Source of the DNA: Planctomycetota bacterium
GTDB taxonomy: Bacteria; Planctomycetota; Planctomycetia; Pirellulales; Pirellulaceae
Assembly (NCBI GenBank): GCA_026692885.1
Contig: JAPLNJ010000429.1
Span: 1-9,023 of the forward strand
Direction of reading: 5' to 3'
Length of the DNA stretch: 9,023 nt
Positions within the stretch are counted from its first letter, which is position 1. Each line of letters opens with the position of its first letter. A program made the translations under genes and the position numbers. Positions 1-6,150 of the stretch are shown piece by piece. Under the pieces are notes generated by a model. That model did no database searches. It saw only the letters and a program-made list of their open reading frames with translations, and was not told the origin of the DNA.

Positions 1-88
1 GCCGCGCCCGCACGCAACTTGGCCTGCTGGTGCTGGTACATAACGGATTGACCATCGCGAAGGCACGGCCGACCCCAATCAACCAGCC

Positions 89-159
89 GCAAAGTGACGT
101 AAGTCTGGAAGAAATGGCAGCTTAAAAGTGGGACAATCTGCCAAGGCAAAGGTTGGCAG
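89..159 (+). repeat. 52-nt interspersed repeat plus hairpin, left copy
   Basis: Positions 89-140 align without gaps to the reverse complement of 8884-8935, with 39 of 52 bases identical by hand count. The conserved blocks are GACGTAAGTC, GCAG and AAGTGGGAC-ATCTG. The last block runs into a hairpin: CTGCCAA (138-144), an 8-nt loop, TTGGCAG (153-159). An open frame from the left edge (codons from position 3) stops at 123-125 inside the repeat and ends QSDVSLEEMAA. The right-hand copy read in the same frame gives QNDVSPAKQAESKWD. The repeat may therefore be the 3' end of a coding mobile element or of a degraded gene family. I see nothing else recognisable in 1-88. Confidence 0.7.
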
Positions 160-165
160 GGCGAC

Positions 166-390
166 GTGACCACGCTGGAACAGACGCTCGGCGTGAAGCG
201 TGCCGAGGCGTTACAGCGGCTCCAGGAAGTGACCGGCCTGGATCCGGTGGCCGCGACGCAACTGCTCTGGGACACCTACCACCCGCAGTGGCATGTCTGG
301 ATCCCGTTCGCCCTGATCGGTGTCGTGGCCGCGGTGGCGCTGTGGGTCTTCGGCCGCCTGGCGCGGCGGTGGAGCGATATGAATGCGTGA
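166..390 (+). pseudogene. C-terminal remnant of a probable MFS transporter (74 codons)
   Basis: The frame opens after a stop at 100-102, and its only usable start is the GTG at 166. It encodes 74 residues. A soluble stretch (about residues 1-42) leads into one clear membrane helix (about 44-64, IPFALIGVVAAVALWVFGRL), then a basic tail ending RRWSDMNA. The pattern LWDTYHP..W..PFA.IG followed by a hydrophobic run and a short positive tail resembles the last helix of major facilitator transporters in planctomycetes. That match is from memory and is not a search result. No transporter-like sequence continues upstream in any frame. The frame begins 7 nt after the hairpin of the 89-159 repeat, so the rest of the gene may have been removed by recombination at the repeat. 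It could also be an independent small single-helix membrane protein. The spacing to any Shine-Dalgarno-like AGG is poor. Confidence 0.5.
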
Positions 391-454
391 GAGCAGCGGT
401 TAAGAAGTCCCCGGCAGCTTACGTCCGCCGGACACGTTGCCGCTCAGCAGAATT

Positions 455-563
455 GACCCGGCTGTGCTCAGGTAAACCGACCCACTGCTTGGAAAGAAGA
501 ATCCTGAGCATACTGGTCTTGCGCCTGTGGCGCTGGGTCACTCGATCTGAGCACAGACGCGTC
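455..563 (+). terminator. Structured convergent gap, terminator-like on the plus strand
   Basis: CTGTGCTCAG (462-471) and CTGAGCACAG (547-556) form a perfect 10-bp inverted repeat. With mismatches it extends to GAC (455-457) against GTC (561-563), directly followed by TTTTT (564-568). Inside lies a second stem, GACCCA (479-484) with TGGGTC (534-539), separated from the first by 7 nt on each side. Within that are a hairpin GCGCC-TGT-GGCGC (521-533) and a possible arm TGCT/AGCA plus GGA/TCC (486-510). TGCTCAGG (465-472) can pair instead with CCTGAGCA (503-510). The structure ends at the convergent 3' ends of the transporter remnant and tilS, so transcription termination is the simplest role. 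A small structured RNA is possible. Just upstream is a 5-bp stem, CCGGC (411-415) with GCCGG (427-431). Confidence 0.4.
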
Positions 564-566
564 TTT

Positions 567-1853
567 TTATCTGAGTGCCAACGGCCGGACAAGCCGTAGT
601 TCGCCGTCAGCCCATTCGACGACGACATTTCCGGGAAGCACCCGCTTGCCACGCTCCGAGTAGGGTGGGCTTTGCCCACCAGGGCTGTTTGGGGTCAAGC
701 CCATTCCGCGCTGTGCCGCTAGCCCGCACTGCACCATCGCGGCCAGCTGTTCCCACTGGGAAAATCCCATCGCCTGCAAGGGCCATCCCTGCCGCCGCCA
801 GATCCACTTCAGCAATTCGCGAACGACGTAGGCAGGCTGGTCTGCCAAGTGAGAAATCACGATGCGTACCGCGCCCGAAGTTTCGCAGATCACGCACGGT
901 TCGGCGAGTTCCTCGACCAGATGTCCGACCACCGCCTGGCTCTCGCCGGCGAGCGTGCCCAGGCGTAACAGCGCAGCGACGACACCCGCGTTGAACTCGG
1001 CTGCCAGGTGGGGCAGCAGCTCGTGACGAATCCGGTTCCGGGTAAACTGCGGGTCGGTGTTGCTGGAGTCCTGGCGATACGGTTGTGCGAGGGCGTCCAG
1101 GTATTCCAGGACCTCCACGCGGCGGAATCCGAGCAACGGCCGGATGAGCGTCGTGGCAGCGCTCAGGGGTCGAGTACGAGCCATGCCGGCCAAGCCGGCA
1201 ATCCCGGTTCCTCGCACGATGCGGTGCAGGATGGTCTCCGCCTGATCATCGGCCGTATGCGCGGTAACGACGTACCGGGCACCCACTCGGCCGGCCGTTT
1301 CGGTCAGGAATCCGTAGCGCGCGGCACGGGCGGCAGCTTCGAGGCTCCCCAAACGCCGCGCAGGAACGCCGGGCTGGGAGGGCGAGGCTCCCGCCGAGCC
1401 ACTGGCGACCTGTGGCTCGGCAGGAGCCTCGCCTTCCCAGCCCTTAGGCTCCGCTGAAGAATAACTCCCTCGCCCCGGTACTCCGGGGAGAGGGTTGGGG
1501 TGCGGGGCCGAGAAGCAAATGCCGAAGTTGTTTTTCGGCCGTGCCTTAGGCAACCCGCAGTTCGACAACGTGACACGGCCCACTTCGCACGGGACATGCA
1601 ATTCTCGGCACAGTTCGACGACGAAGGCTTCGTCGGCCTCGGCTTCCTCGCCCCGCAACTGATGATTCAGGTGGGCGGCAATCAGCCGACCTTCGCCGGT
1701 CCGTTTGACCGCCGCCATCGCCCGTAGGAGCGCCACGCTGTCAGCGCCGCCGGAAACGGCTAACAGGACCGTCGTATCTTCCCAAGACGAGGGTTCCCAG
1801 ATTTCGACCAGTTTCTGCTCGAACACAAGAAGTGGCGACATACTTTGCTGCAT
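567..1853 (-). CDS. tilS: tRNA(Ile)-lysidine synthetase with in-frame repeat insertions
   Basis: TilS attaches lysine to C34 of the CAU-anticodon tRNA-Ile in an ATP-dependent reaction, so that the tRNA reads AUA; it is cytosolic. The 428-residue product shows the N-type PP-loop SGGADS at residues 34-39, the LNHQLRGEEA segment (62-71), LEAAARAARY (171-180), HTADDQAET (199-207) and NRIRHELLPHL (273-283). A C-terminal domain ends LPGNVVVEWADGELRLVRP. Residues about 97-169 are an insertion between the third strand and LEAAAR. It is encoded by palindromic repeats and is low-complexity (PHPNPLPG, GEAPAEP, GSAGASPS). A second insertion occupies about 383-402. Without them the protein would be near 335 residues. 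The chosen ATG at 1853 has AGGGGCGG about 10 nt upstream; an ATG at 1841 is the alternative and fits family N-termini. All core motifs are intact, so the gene is probably functional. Confidence 0.93.
   Translation of the reverse strand: MQQSMSPLLVFEQKLVEIWEPSSWEDTTVLLAVSGGADSVALLRAMAAVKRTGEGRLIAAHLNHQLRGEEAEADEAFVVELCRELHVPCEVGRVTLSNCGLPKARPKNNFGICFSAPHPNPLPGVPGRGSYSSAEPKGWEGEAPAEPQVASGSAGASPSQPGVPARRLGSLEAAARAARYGFLTETAGRVGARYVVTAHTADDQAETILHRIVRGTGIAGLAGMARTRPLSAATTLIRPLLGFRRVEVLEYLDALAQPYRQDSSNTDPQFTRNRIRHELLPHLAAEFNAGVVAALLRLGTLAGESQAVVGHLVEELAEPCVICETSGAVRIVISHLADQPAYVVRELLKWIWRRQGWPLQAMGFSQWEQLAAMVQCGLAAQRGMGLTPNSPGGQSPPYSERGKRVLPGNVVVEWADGELRLVRPLALR
648..707 (-). repeat. Palindromic repeat inserted in frame in the 3' part of tilS
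   Basis: GGTGGGC (664-670), a TTT loop and GCCCACC (674-680) form a perfect 7-bp hairpin inside the tilS frame. On the minus strand the segment encodes about residues 383-402 (GMGLTPNSPGGQSPPYSERG), a glycine, serine and proline-rich stretch. It interrupts the C-terminal domain just before KRVLPGNVVVEW. The exact edges are a guess from where family-like sequence stops and resumes. Confidence 0.55.
1350..1556 (-). repeat. Compound palindromic repeat inserted in frame in the 5' half of tilS
   Basis: Two palindromes lie in tandem inside the tilS frame. The larger pairs 1371-1402 with 1412-1443 (32-nt arms, 30 of 32 complementary, 9-nt loop). The smaller pairs 1467-1478 with 1483-1494 (12-nt arms, 11 of 12 complementary, loop TACT). 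Together with flanks of unclear origin they add about 70 residues without breaking the frame. The translated arms give the mirrored low-complexity motifs GEAPAEP and GSAGASPS. The position is the loop before LEAAARAARY, where an insertion would disturb the fold least. Edges are estimated from loss of TilS-like sequence. Confidence 0.8.
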
Positions 1854-1918
1854 TCTTTGACAAACCGCCCCTAGCCCTGCCGAATGTCAGTAAGCAGGCG
1901 GAAGATGGCTCGCGCCGG

Positions 1919-1947
1919 ACTATACCACGCGCGGCTCGGTTTGTCCC
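1919..1947 (-). promoter_or_regulatory. Candidate sigma-70 promoter for tilS
   Basis: On the minus strand, GGGACA (1942-1947) is followed after 17 nt by TATAGT (1919-1924), which matches four and five of six consensus positions. A transcript starting near 1912 would have a leader of about 60 nt before the tilS ATG at 1853. The -35 box lies directly beside the double-hairpin repeat at 1949-2004. Confidence 0.4.
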
Positions 1948-1948
1948 T

Positions 1949-2004
1949 TCGTAGAGCGGAATTCATTCCGCTCCTGACGGAACGGATTGAAATCCGTTCT
2001 ACGA
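1949..2004. repeat. Double-hairpin palindromic repeat between panD and tilS
   Basis: Two hairpins stand side by side. The first is GAGCGGAAT-TC-ATTCCGCTC (1954-1973). The second is AACGGATT-GA-AATCCGTT (1981-1998). Outer arms TCGTAGA and TCTACGA close the unit, so the left arm of the first hairpin also nearly complements the right arm of the second. The unit begins 3 nt after the panD stop and could end its transcript, although no T-run follows. The same layout with different arms occurs at 3229-3285 and 6075-6131. Confidence 0.75.
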
Positions 2005-2007
2005 CTC

Positions 2008-2403
2008 CTACCCTTCCGCGATCGCCTCGCGCGGCATTGCACCGTCTGGTCGCTTCGGGACGAGGCGATTCTCGGCGTCCACACGGCAGATGCGGGGCTC
2101 GTGGGCACGGACTTCCTGCTGGCCGTATTGGGCATAGTTCGCAATGATCACCAGATCGCCGGGCTGGACCAGATGCGCGGCTGCACCGTTGATACAGATC
2201 GTCCCGGAGCCCCGCGGACCGGAAATGGCGTAGGTGGTCAGGCGAGCGCCGTTGGTGACATCGTAAATATCAACCTGTTCGTATTCGACAATATCCGCGG
2301 CCTCCATCAAATCGAGGTCGATTGTGACGCTGCCTTCATAGTGCAGGTCCGCAGCGGTCACACGGGCTCGGTGGATCTTGGATTTCAACAAGGTGCGTTT
2401 CAT
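2008..2403 (-). CDS. panD: Aspartate 1-decarboxylase
   Basis: PanD decarboxylates L-aspartate to beta-alanine, the precursor that PanC joins to pantoate on the way to pantothenate and CoA. It is made as a proenzyme that cleaves itself to create a pyruvoyl group. The 131-residue product carries all the key residues at the positions known from the E. coli enzyme: Lys9, the Gly24-Ser25 cleavage site in HYEGSV, Arg54, Thr57, Tyr58, and Asn72 in INGAAAH. Length is close to the usual 126-130. The ATG at 2403 gives the canonical start [16 protein letters not shown]; the frame stays open upstream but that part does not belong. The methyltransferase ends 106 nt upstream. A TAGAAT box (minus strand, 2447-2452) without a good -35 might give it its own promoter. 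Confidence 0.97.
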   Translation of the reverse strand: MKRTLLKSKIHRARVTAADLHYEGSVTIDLDLMEAADIVEYEQVDIYDVTNGARLTTYAISGPRGSGTICINGAAAHLVQPGDLVIIANYAQYGQQEVRAHEPRICRVDAENRLVPKRPDGAMPREAIAEG

Positions 2404-2509
2404 CGCGGTTTGCTCGCCGTCTGCGGATGTTCCAACACTCCAGTGCATTCTAAACGGTCCGGCCCAGGCAGAGAAGGACGGGCTCGGCAGGGTGGCGAAG
2501 ACTCTCGCA

Positions 2510-3166
2510 TCACTTCCTGGCCTGCCACGTCCAATGTCGATCGCTGGTCGCCCGCACCATTTCTGGATCGAATCCCAGTTGCGCGACCAGAGCCTGCAAC
2601 TCATCCAAGCGGAAGGCCGCACGCAGAGAAGCGGCGAACAGCTGTTGCTGCTGCTCCGTGGCTTGACCGGTATAGCCTTGGACCAGACGGTGTACGGCGT
2701 CGTCCGAGTCCGGTCGCAGCAAGTCGCGAAAGAACAGGAGGCCGCCGGGTGCCGCCACGCGCGCCGCCTCGGCCAGCATCGCTGTGGGGTCGGGGATGTG
2801 GTGCAGGGTGCCATTGGAGATAACCGTCGCAAACTGGTCGTTTCCATAGGGCAGTTGCTTGGCGTCGACGTGCCCCAGTTGTATCTGCTGGATCAAACTG
2901 GCGACTTCGATGTTGTATCGAGCGAGTTCTAGCATCTGGACCGACAGATCGACGGCCAAGACGTAACAACGGTCGCAGCGGCGGCAGAGCTCGATCGGCA
3001 ACTGCGCCGTGCCGGTTCCGAGGTCGAGGATCAGCCCCTCAAGGGGGCCAGACGCGAGCAAATCGGTCACGAAAACGCGATTGACTTCCGCGTGGTCCAG
3101 CGCATCGTAAGCCGCCGCCTCTTCCGGCGTGTCCATGACTTCGGGTTCAAGCACTCGTGGGAGCAT
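2510..3166 (-). CDS. Class I SAM-dependent methyltransferase, substrate unknown
   Basis: From ATG 3166 the product is 218 residues with a Rossmann-type methyltransferase fold. SAM-binding motif I is [10 protein letters not shown] (about residues 46-55). The acidic residue after the second strand is in AVDLS (about 71-75). DAKQLPY (91-97) and [11 protein letters not shown] (117-127) are the third and fourth motifs, and [14 protein letters not shown] (139-152) follows. The HHIPDP signature is typical of the Methyltransf_11/UbiE-like group, but nothing shows the substrate. A GTG at 3190 would add eight residues. I prefer the ATG because TCGAGG lies about 11 nt before it. It is the first gene of the minus-strand methyltransferase, panD, tilS block, with 106 nt and 154 nt gaps, so co-transcription is possible but not shown. 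Confidence 0.88.
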   Translation of the reverse strand: MLPRVLEPEVMDTPEEAAAYDALDHAEVNRVFVTDLLASGPLEGLILDLGTGTAQLPIELCRRCDRCYVLAVDLSVQMLELARYNIEVASLIQQIQLGHVDAKQLPYGNDQFATVISNGTLHHIPDPTAMLAEAARVAAPGGLLFFRDLLRPDSDDAVHRLVQGYTGQATEQQQQLFAASLRAAFRLDELQALVAQLGFDPEMVRATSDRHWTWQARK

Positions 3167-3197
3167 GTTTTCTGGCCTCGAAAAACCCACCGGCCTA

Positions 3198-3318
3198 GGA
3201 CCGGCGCATCAATAACTGTCGCAAGTATAGTAGTCGTCACGCTCCGCCGTGACGACATGTCATCACGCGGATCGTGATGACTACTTTGAAAACCCGACAC
3301 TTATTGATGCGCCGGTCC
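3198..3318. repeat. 121-bp palindromic element with long terminal inverted repeats
   Basis: GGACCGGCGCATCAATAA (3198-3215) is the perfect reverse complement of 3301-3318. After one mismatch the pairing continues with TGTCG (3217-3221) against CGACA (3295-3299). The interior holds a double hairpin at 3229-3285: GTCGTCACG/CGTGACGAC (3233-3256) and GTCATCACG/CGTGATGAC (3259-3281), closed by AGTA and TACT. TA dinucleotides flank both ends (CCTA-GGACC and GGTCC-TTAG), which would fit a TA-targeting transposition event but is weak evidence. A TATACT box on the minus strand (3224-3229) lies about 58 nt upstream of the methyltransferase ATG, without a convincing -35. Confidence 0.85.
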
Positions 3319-3342
3319 TTAGCCCTGGGCGGCTATGCCGAG

Positions 3343-3397
3343 CGAGGCTGAGTTAGCCTCGTTTAACCGCGACCGGGTATCCGCGTGCGGTCAAACG
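3343..3397. repeat. Pair of short hairpins
   Basis: CGAGGCT (3343-3349), loop GAGTT, AGCCTCG (3355-3361) is a perfect 7-bp hairpin. It is followed by an imperfect one, CGTTTAACCGC (3360-3370) with GCGGTCAAACG (3387-3397), 10 of 11 paired. It lies between the two larger palindromes and looks like another repeat unit. A few T residues follow the first hairpin, too few for a confident terminator call. Confidence 0.55.
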
Positions 3398-3411
3398 ACG
3401 ATCGGTCAATC

Positions 3412-3710
3412 CTAGCACCAAACGGTTTTTCCAGGTGTCGGCATTTACTTTGGTATTTGATGAATGCCCCCGGCTTGCCCGGGGGATGCTTACGTACGTC
3501 GCTACACACACAAGCATTACTCCTTCCTGCCCCGTTTCGCCAGCGGCGGCGAAGCCGCCGCTGGCGAAACGGGGCAGGAAGGTTATGGGGTGGATCGCCT
3601 TGTGTAGCTGCGAACGTGAGCCTCCACGGGGCAAGCCCGTGGCATCCAATTCACAGAACCATAAAATCTCATGCTTGACACGCCAGCCCCAAAAAACCGT
3701 TTGGTGCTAG
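3412..3710. mobile_element. 299-bp nested palindrome with perfect 19-bp terminal inverted repeats (MITE-like)
   Basis: CTAGCACCAAACGGTTTTT (3412-3430) is the exact reverse complement of 3692-3710. Moving inward, both halves carry the same modules in mirror order. First comes a 7-bp hairpin with a CTTGC/GCAAG loop (3467-3485; 3624-3642). Next is GCTACACA (3501-3508) against TGTGTAGC (3601-3608). At the centre is a perfect 29-bp stem (3522-3550 with 3554-3582) with the 3-nt loop GAA. The intervening sequence differs between halves. The ends carry CTAG or TA on both sides, as expected for a target duplication of IS630/mariner-like or IS5-like elements. No protein-coding capacity is credible. A non-autonomous mobile element or a structured RNA are the main options. 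Confidence 0.75.
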
Positions 3711-3891
3711 CCGCGCGCAGCATATCATACCATCCGCCCGCCCATCCGACAGCCCGCCCGCCACGGACCAGCGGATCGGTTCGAGAACGCCCGCCCGGTG
3801 CACGTTGACGGCCCGGGGCCCAAGACGTTAGACTGGCGAGCTTTGGATGCCGAAGCCGGCGTGTGCCAACCCCCGATGAGAAAGATTTCGC
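3711..3891 (+). promoter_or_regulatory. Transketolase upstream region with candidate sigma-70 promoter
   Basis: TTGACG (3806-3811) and TAGACT (3830-3835) are separated by 18 nt, matching five and four of six consensus positions. Transcription would start near 3842, giving a leader of about 50 nt. The ribosome binding site is weak: GATGAGAAAG about 7-16 nt before the ATG at 3892. The palindrome GGCCCGGGGCCC lies in the spacer (about 3811-3822). No ORF or riboswitch-like structure is evident in 3711-3891. Confidence 0.5.
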
Positions 3892-5961
3892 ATGTCCGCA
3901 ACTCCTGCCCCCAGTATCGAACAACTGGCCATCAATACGATCCGCACCTTGTCGATGGACGGCGTGCAACAGGCCAATAGCGGCCACCCGGGCACGCCGA
4001 TGGCCTTGGCCCCCGTCGCTTACACCATCTGGAACCACACGCTCCGCTACGATCCCGCCCGTCCCTGGTGGCCCGCGCGCGATCGCTTCGTCCTCTCCTG
4101 CGGCCACGCCTCGATGCTGCTGTATTCCGTCCTGCATCTGGCCAACGTCCGCAAAGTCGATCACCAAGGTCACAGTTTGAACGAGCCGGCGATCTCTCTG
4201 GAGGACCTGAAGAACTTCCGGCAACTGCACAGCCCCTGCGCTGGACACCCGGAGTATGGCGAGACGGCCGGTATTGAGATGACCACGGGCCCGTTGGGCC
4301 AGGGCGTGGCCACGAGTGTGGGAATGGCGATGGCGGCTAAGTGGTTCGCCGCCCGCTTCCACAAGCCGGGGTTCGATCTGTTCGACTACAACGTCTACGT
4401 CCTGTGCAGCGACGGCGATCTGATGGAAGGGGTAGGCTGTGAGGCCGCCTCCGTGGCGGGCCACCTGAAGTTGGCGAACCTTTGCTGGCTCTACGACGAC
4501 AATCATATCACGATCGAAGGGAACACCAAGCTGGCGTTCAGCGAAGACGTCGTCGCCCGTTTCCGCGGGTTGGGTTGGCACACCGTGGTGGTCGAGGATG
4601 CGAACGATCTGACGGCTTTGAAGTCGGCTCTGCAGTCGTTCCAGACTTGCACGGATCGGCCGACGCTGATCGTCGTCCGCAGCGTGATCGGCTTCGGGTC
4701 GCCCAATAAGGCCAACTCGCACGAAGCACACGGCGCACCGCTGGGCGCCGATGAAGTGCGGCTGACGAAGCGGGCCTACGGTTGGCCGGAAGACGCTCAG
4801 TTCCTGGTCCCCGCGGAAGTCCGGACGCACTTTGCCGCGGGGATTGAACGTCGTGGCACGGCGCTCACCACGGCGTGGCATGACAAGTTCGCCACCTACA
4901 CCGCGGCGTATCCGGCGGAAGCCGCCGTGCTGAAGAAGATCTGGGCACGCGAGCTTCCTGACGGGTGGGACCAGGAGATCCCGACGTTCGAGGCCCATCC
5001 CAAGGGGCTCGCCACGCGCGTGTCCTCCGGCCAAGTGCTCAACGCCGTGGCGAAGCATCTGCCCTGGCTGATCGGCGGCTCGGCCGACCTCGCGCCTTCG
5101 AACAACACGCTACTCAAGGTCGCCGATGCGGGACACTACGGGCCCCAGGACTACACCGGCAGGAACCTCCATTTCGGCGTTCGCGAGCACAGCATGGCCT
5201 CCATCTGCAACGGCCTGTCACTGTCGGGACTGCGGCCCTATGGCGGCACTTTCTTTGTGTTCACCGACTACATGCGGCCCGCGATGCGAATGGCAGCCCT
5301 GATGCACCAGCCCGTGCTGTACGTCCTGACCCACGACTCGATCGGCCTGGGCGAGGACGGTCCGACGCATCAGCCGGTCGAGCACTTGGCAGCCTGCCGC
5401 TCCATTCCCAATCTGTTGGTCTTCCGTCCGGCGGACGCCAACGAGGTGGCGGAGGCTTACCGTACCATCCTGCAGATCTCCGACCGTCCGGCAGCCTTGG
5501 TGCTGACGCGGCAGGCGCTGCCGACGCTGGATCGCCAGAAGTACAACTCGGCCGCCGGTGTGGCGCGGGGCGGCTACGTGCTGGTCGATCCCCTGCAGGG
5601 GCCGCCCGAACTGATCTTGATCGGCACGGGCAGCGAGTTGTCCCTGTGCGTAGACGCCTACCAACGCTTGGCGGCCGATGGCGTCCAGGCCCGCGTCGTG
5701 AGCCTGCCGTGCTGGGAGTTGTTCGATGCACAGGACCGCGCCTACCGCGACAGCGTCCTGCCGCCCGCCGTCACGGCCCGCGTGGCCGTGGAAGCCGGCA
5801 TCCAGCAGGGTTGGGAGAAGTACCTGGGCTTCGGTGGCCGCTTTGTTGGCATGTCGAGCTTCGGTGCCTCGGCCCCCTACGAACTGCTGTACAAGCATTT
5901 TGGGATCACGGCCGAACAGGTCGTGGCGCAGGCCCAAGCAGCGCTCGGAAAAGCGGAATAG
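3892..5961 (+). CDS. tkt: Transketolase
   Basis: Transketolase moves two-carbon units between ketose and aldose phosphates in the non-oxidative pentose phosphate pathway, using thiamine diphosphate and a divalent metal in the cytosol. The 689 residues match the usual 660-690. The N-terminal domain shows SGHPGTP (30-36, His32), CGHAS (70-74, His72) and GPLGQG (133-138). The cofactor-binding motif runs from SDGDLMEG (173-180) to DDNHITIEGN (202-211). The central pyrimidine domain has LATRVSSG (373-380), GGSADLAPSN (395-404), and GVREHSM (429-435) with catalytic Glu432. HDSIGLGEDGPTHQPVEHLA (481-500) follows. The C-terminal domain has GTGSELSL (578-585) and ends in FGASAPYELLYKHFG. No residue is missing. 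The start is supported by the family N-terminus. The gene stands alone, divergent from the methyltransferase and convergent with the rhomboid gene. Long open frames on the other strand here are codon-bias shadows. Confidence 0.98.
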   Translation: MSATPAPSIEQLAINTIRTLSMDGVQQANSGHPGTPMALAPVAYTIWNHTLRYDPARPWWPARDRFVLSCGHASMLLYSVLHLANVRKVDHQGHSLNEPAISLEDLKNFRQLHSPCAGHPEYGETAGIEMTTGPLGQGVATSVGMAMAAKWFAARFHKPGFDLFDYNVYVLCSDGDLMEGVGCEAASVAGHLKLANLCWLYDDNHITIEGNTKLAFSEDVVARFRGLGWHTVVVEDANDLTALKSALQSFQTCTDRPTLIVVRSVIGFGSPNKANSHEAHGAPLGADEVRLTKRAYGWPEDAQFLVPAEVRTHFAAGIERRGTALTTAWHDKFATYTAAYPAEAAVLKKIWARELPDGWDQEIPTFEAHPKGLATRVSSGQVLNAVAKHLPWLIGGSADLAPSNNTLLKVADAGHYGPQDYTGRNLHFGVREHSMASICNGLSLSGLRPYGGTFFVFTDYMRPAMRMAALMHQPVLYVLTHDSIGLGEDGPTHQPVEHLAACRSIPNLLVFRPADANEVAEAYRTILQISDRPAALVLTRQALPTLDRQKYNSAAGVARGGYVLVDPLQGPPELILIGTGSELSLCVDAYQRLAADGVQARVVSLPCWELFDAQDRAYRDSVLPPAVTARVAVEAGIQQGWEKYLGFGGRFVGMSSFGASAPYELLYKHFGITAEQVVAQAQAALGKAE

Positions 5962-5970
5962 CCCGGATTG

Positions 5971-6141
5971 TTCGACGGCTCTCCGAAGCCGTCGAAGTGC
6001 GCGACGGGCTCGGAGGCCCGTCGTACCGTGGAGTGCCGGCCGGCTCGTCTTGCCCCGGCAGGAAAGAGACTTACGTAGGACGGCTCTCCGAAGCCGTCGA
6101 AGTGCGCGACGGGCTCAGAGGCCCGTCGTACCGTGGAGTGC
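5971..6141. repeat. Two near-identical 63-bp double-hairpin repeats in direct orientation
   Basis: Copies at 5974-6036 and 6079-6141 are identical except for one base (G at 6012, A at 6117). A 42-bp spacer separates them, giving a 105-bp period. Each contains GACGGCT-CTCCGA-AGCCGTC, a short linker, and CGACGGGC with GCCCGTCG around a 6-nt loop. In the first copy the first stem extends to 10 bp (5971-5980 with 5987-5996). The second copy is bounded by GTAG (6075-6078) and GTAC (6128-6131), matching the double-hairpin layout elsewhere in the window. They fill the convergent gap between tkt and the rhomboid gene and may stop transcription from both sides, although no T-run follows. Confidence 0.9.
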
Positions 6142-6150
6142 ATTTTCGGA

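Noticed and set aside
391..566. 4.5S (SRP) RNA or 6S RNA
   Set aside because: The conserved SRP GGAAG tetraloop region is missing, and the layout does not give the long rod with a central bubble of 6S RNA.
153..599. 148-codon plus-strand frame over the transporter remnant
   Set aside because: It is arginine and cysteine-rich without a domain, runs past the structured gap into the 3' end of tilS, and competes with the more protein-like frame at 166-390.
2008..2847. 279-codon frame in which panD appears to have a long N-terminal extension
   Set aside because: The upstream part is a shadow of the methyltransferase in another frame; PanD starts at 2403, where Gly24-Ser25 falls at the canonical position.
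3770..3800. tRNA-like GGTTCGAGAAC segment
   Set aside because: No T-stem pairs around it, and no acceptor, D or anticodon arm can be built from the flanks.
3583..5058. 491-codon open frame on the minus strand opposite transketolase
   Set aside because: It is antisense to a fully conserved gene, lacks motifs or a plausible start, and is explained by the GC-rich codon bias of tkt.
5974..6141. CRISPR array
   Set aside because: There are only two copies, 63 bp long and with strong double hairpins, and no cas gene is nearby.
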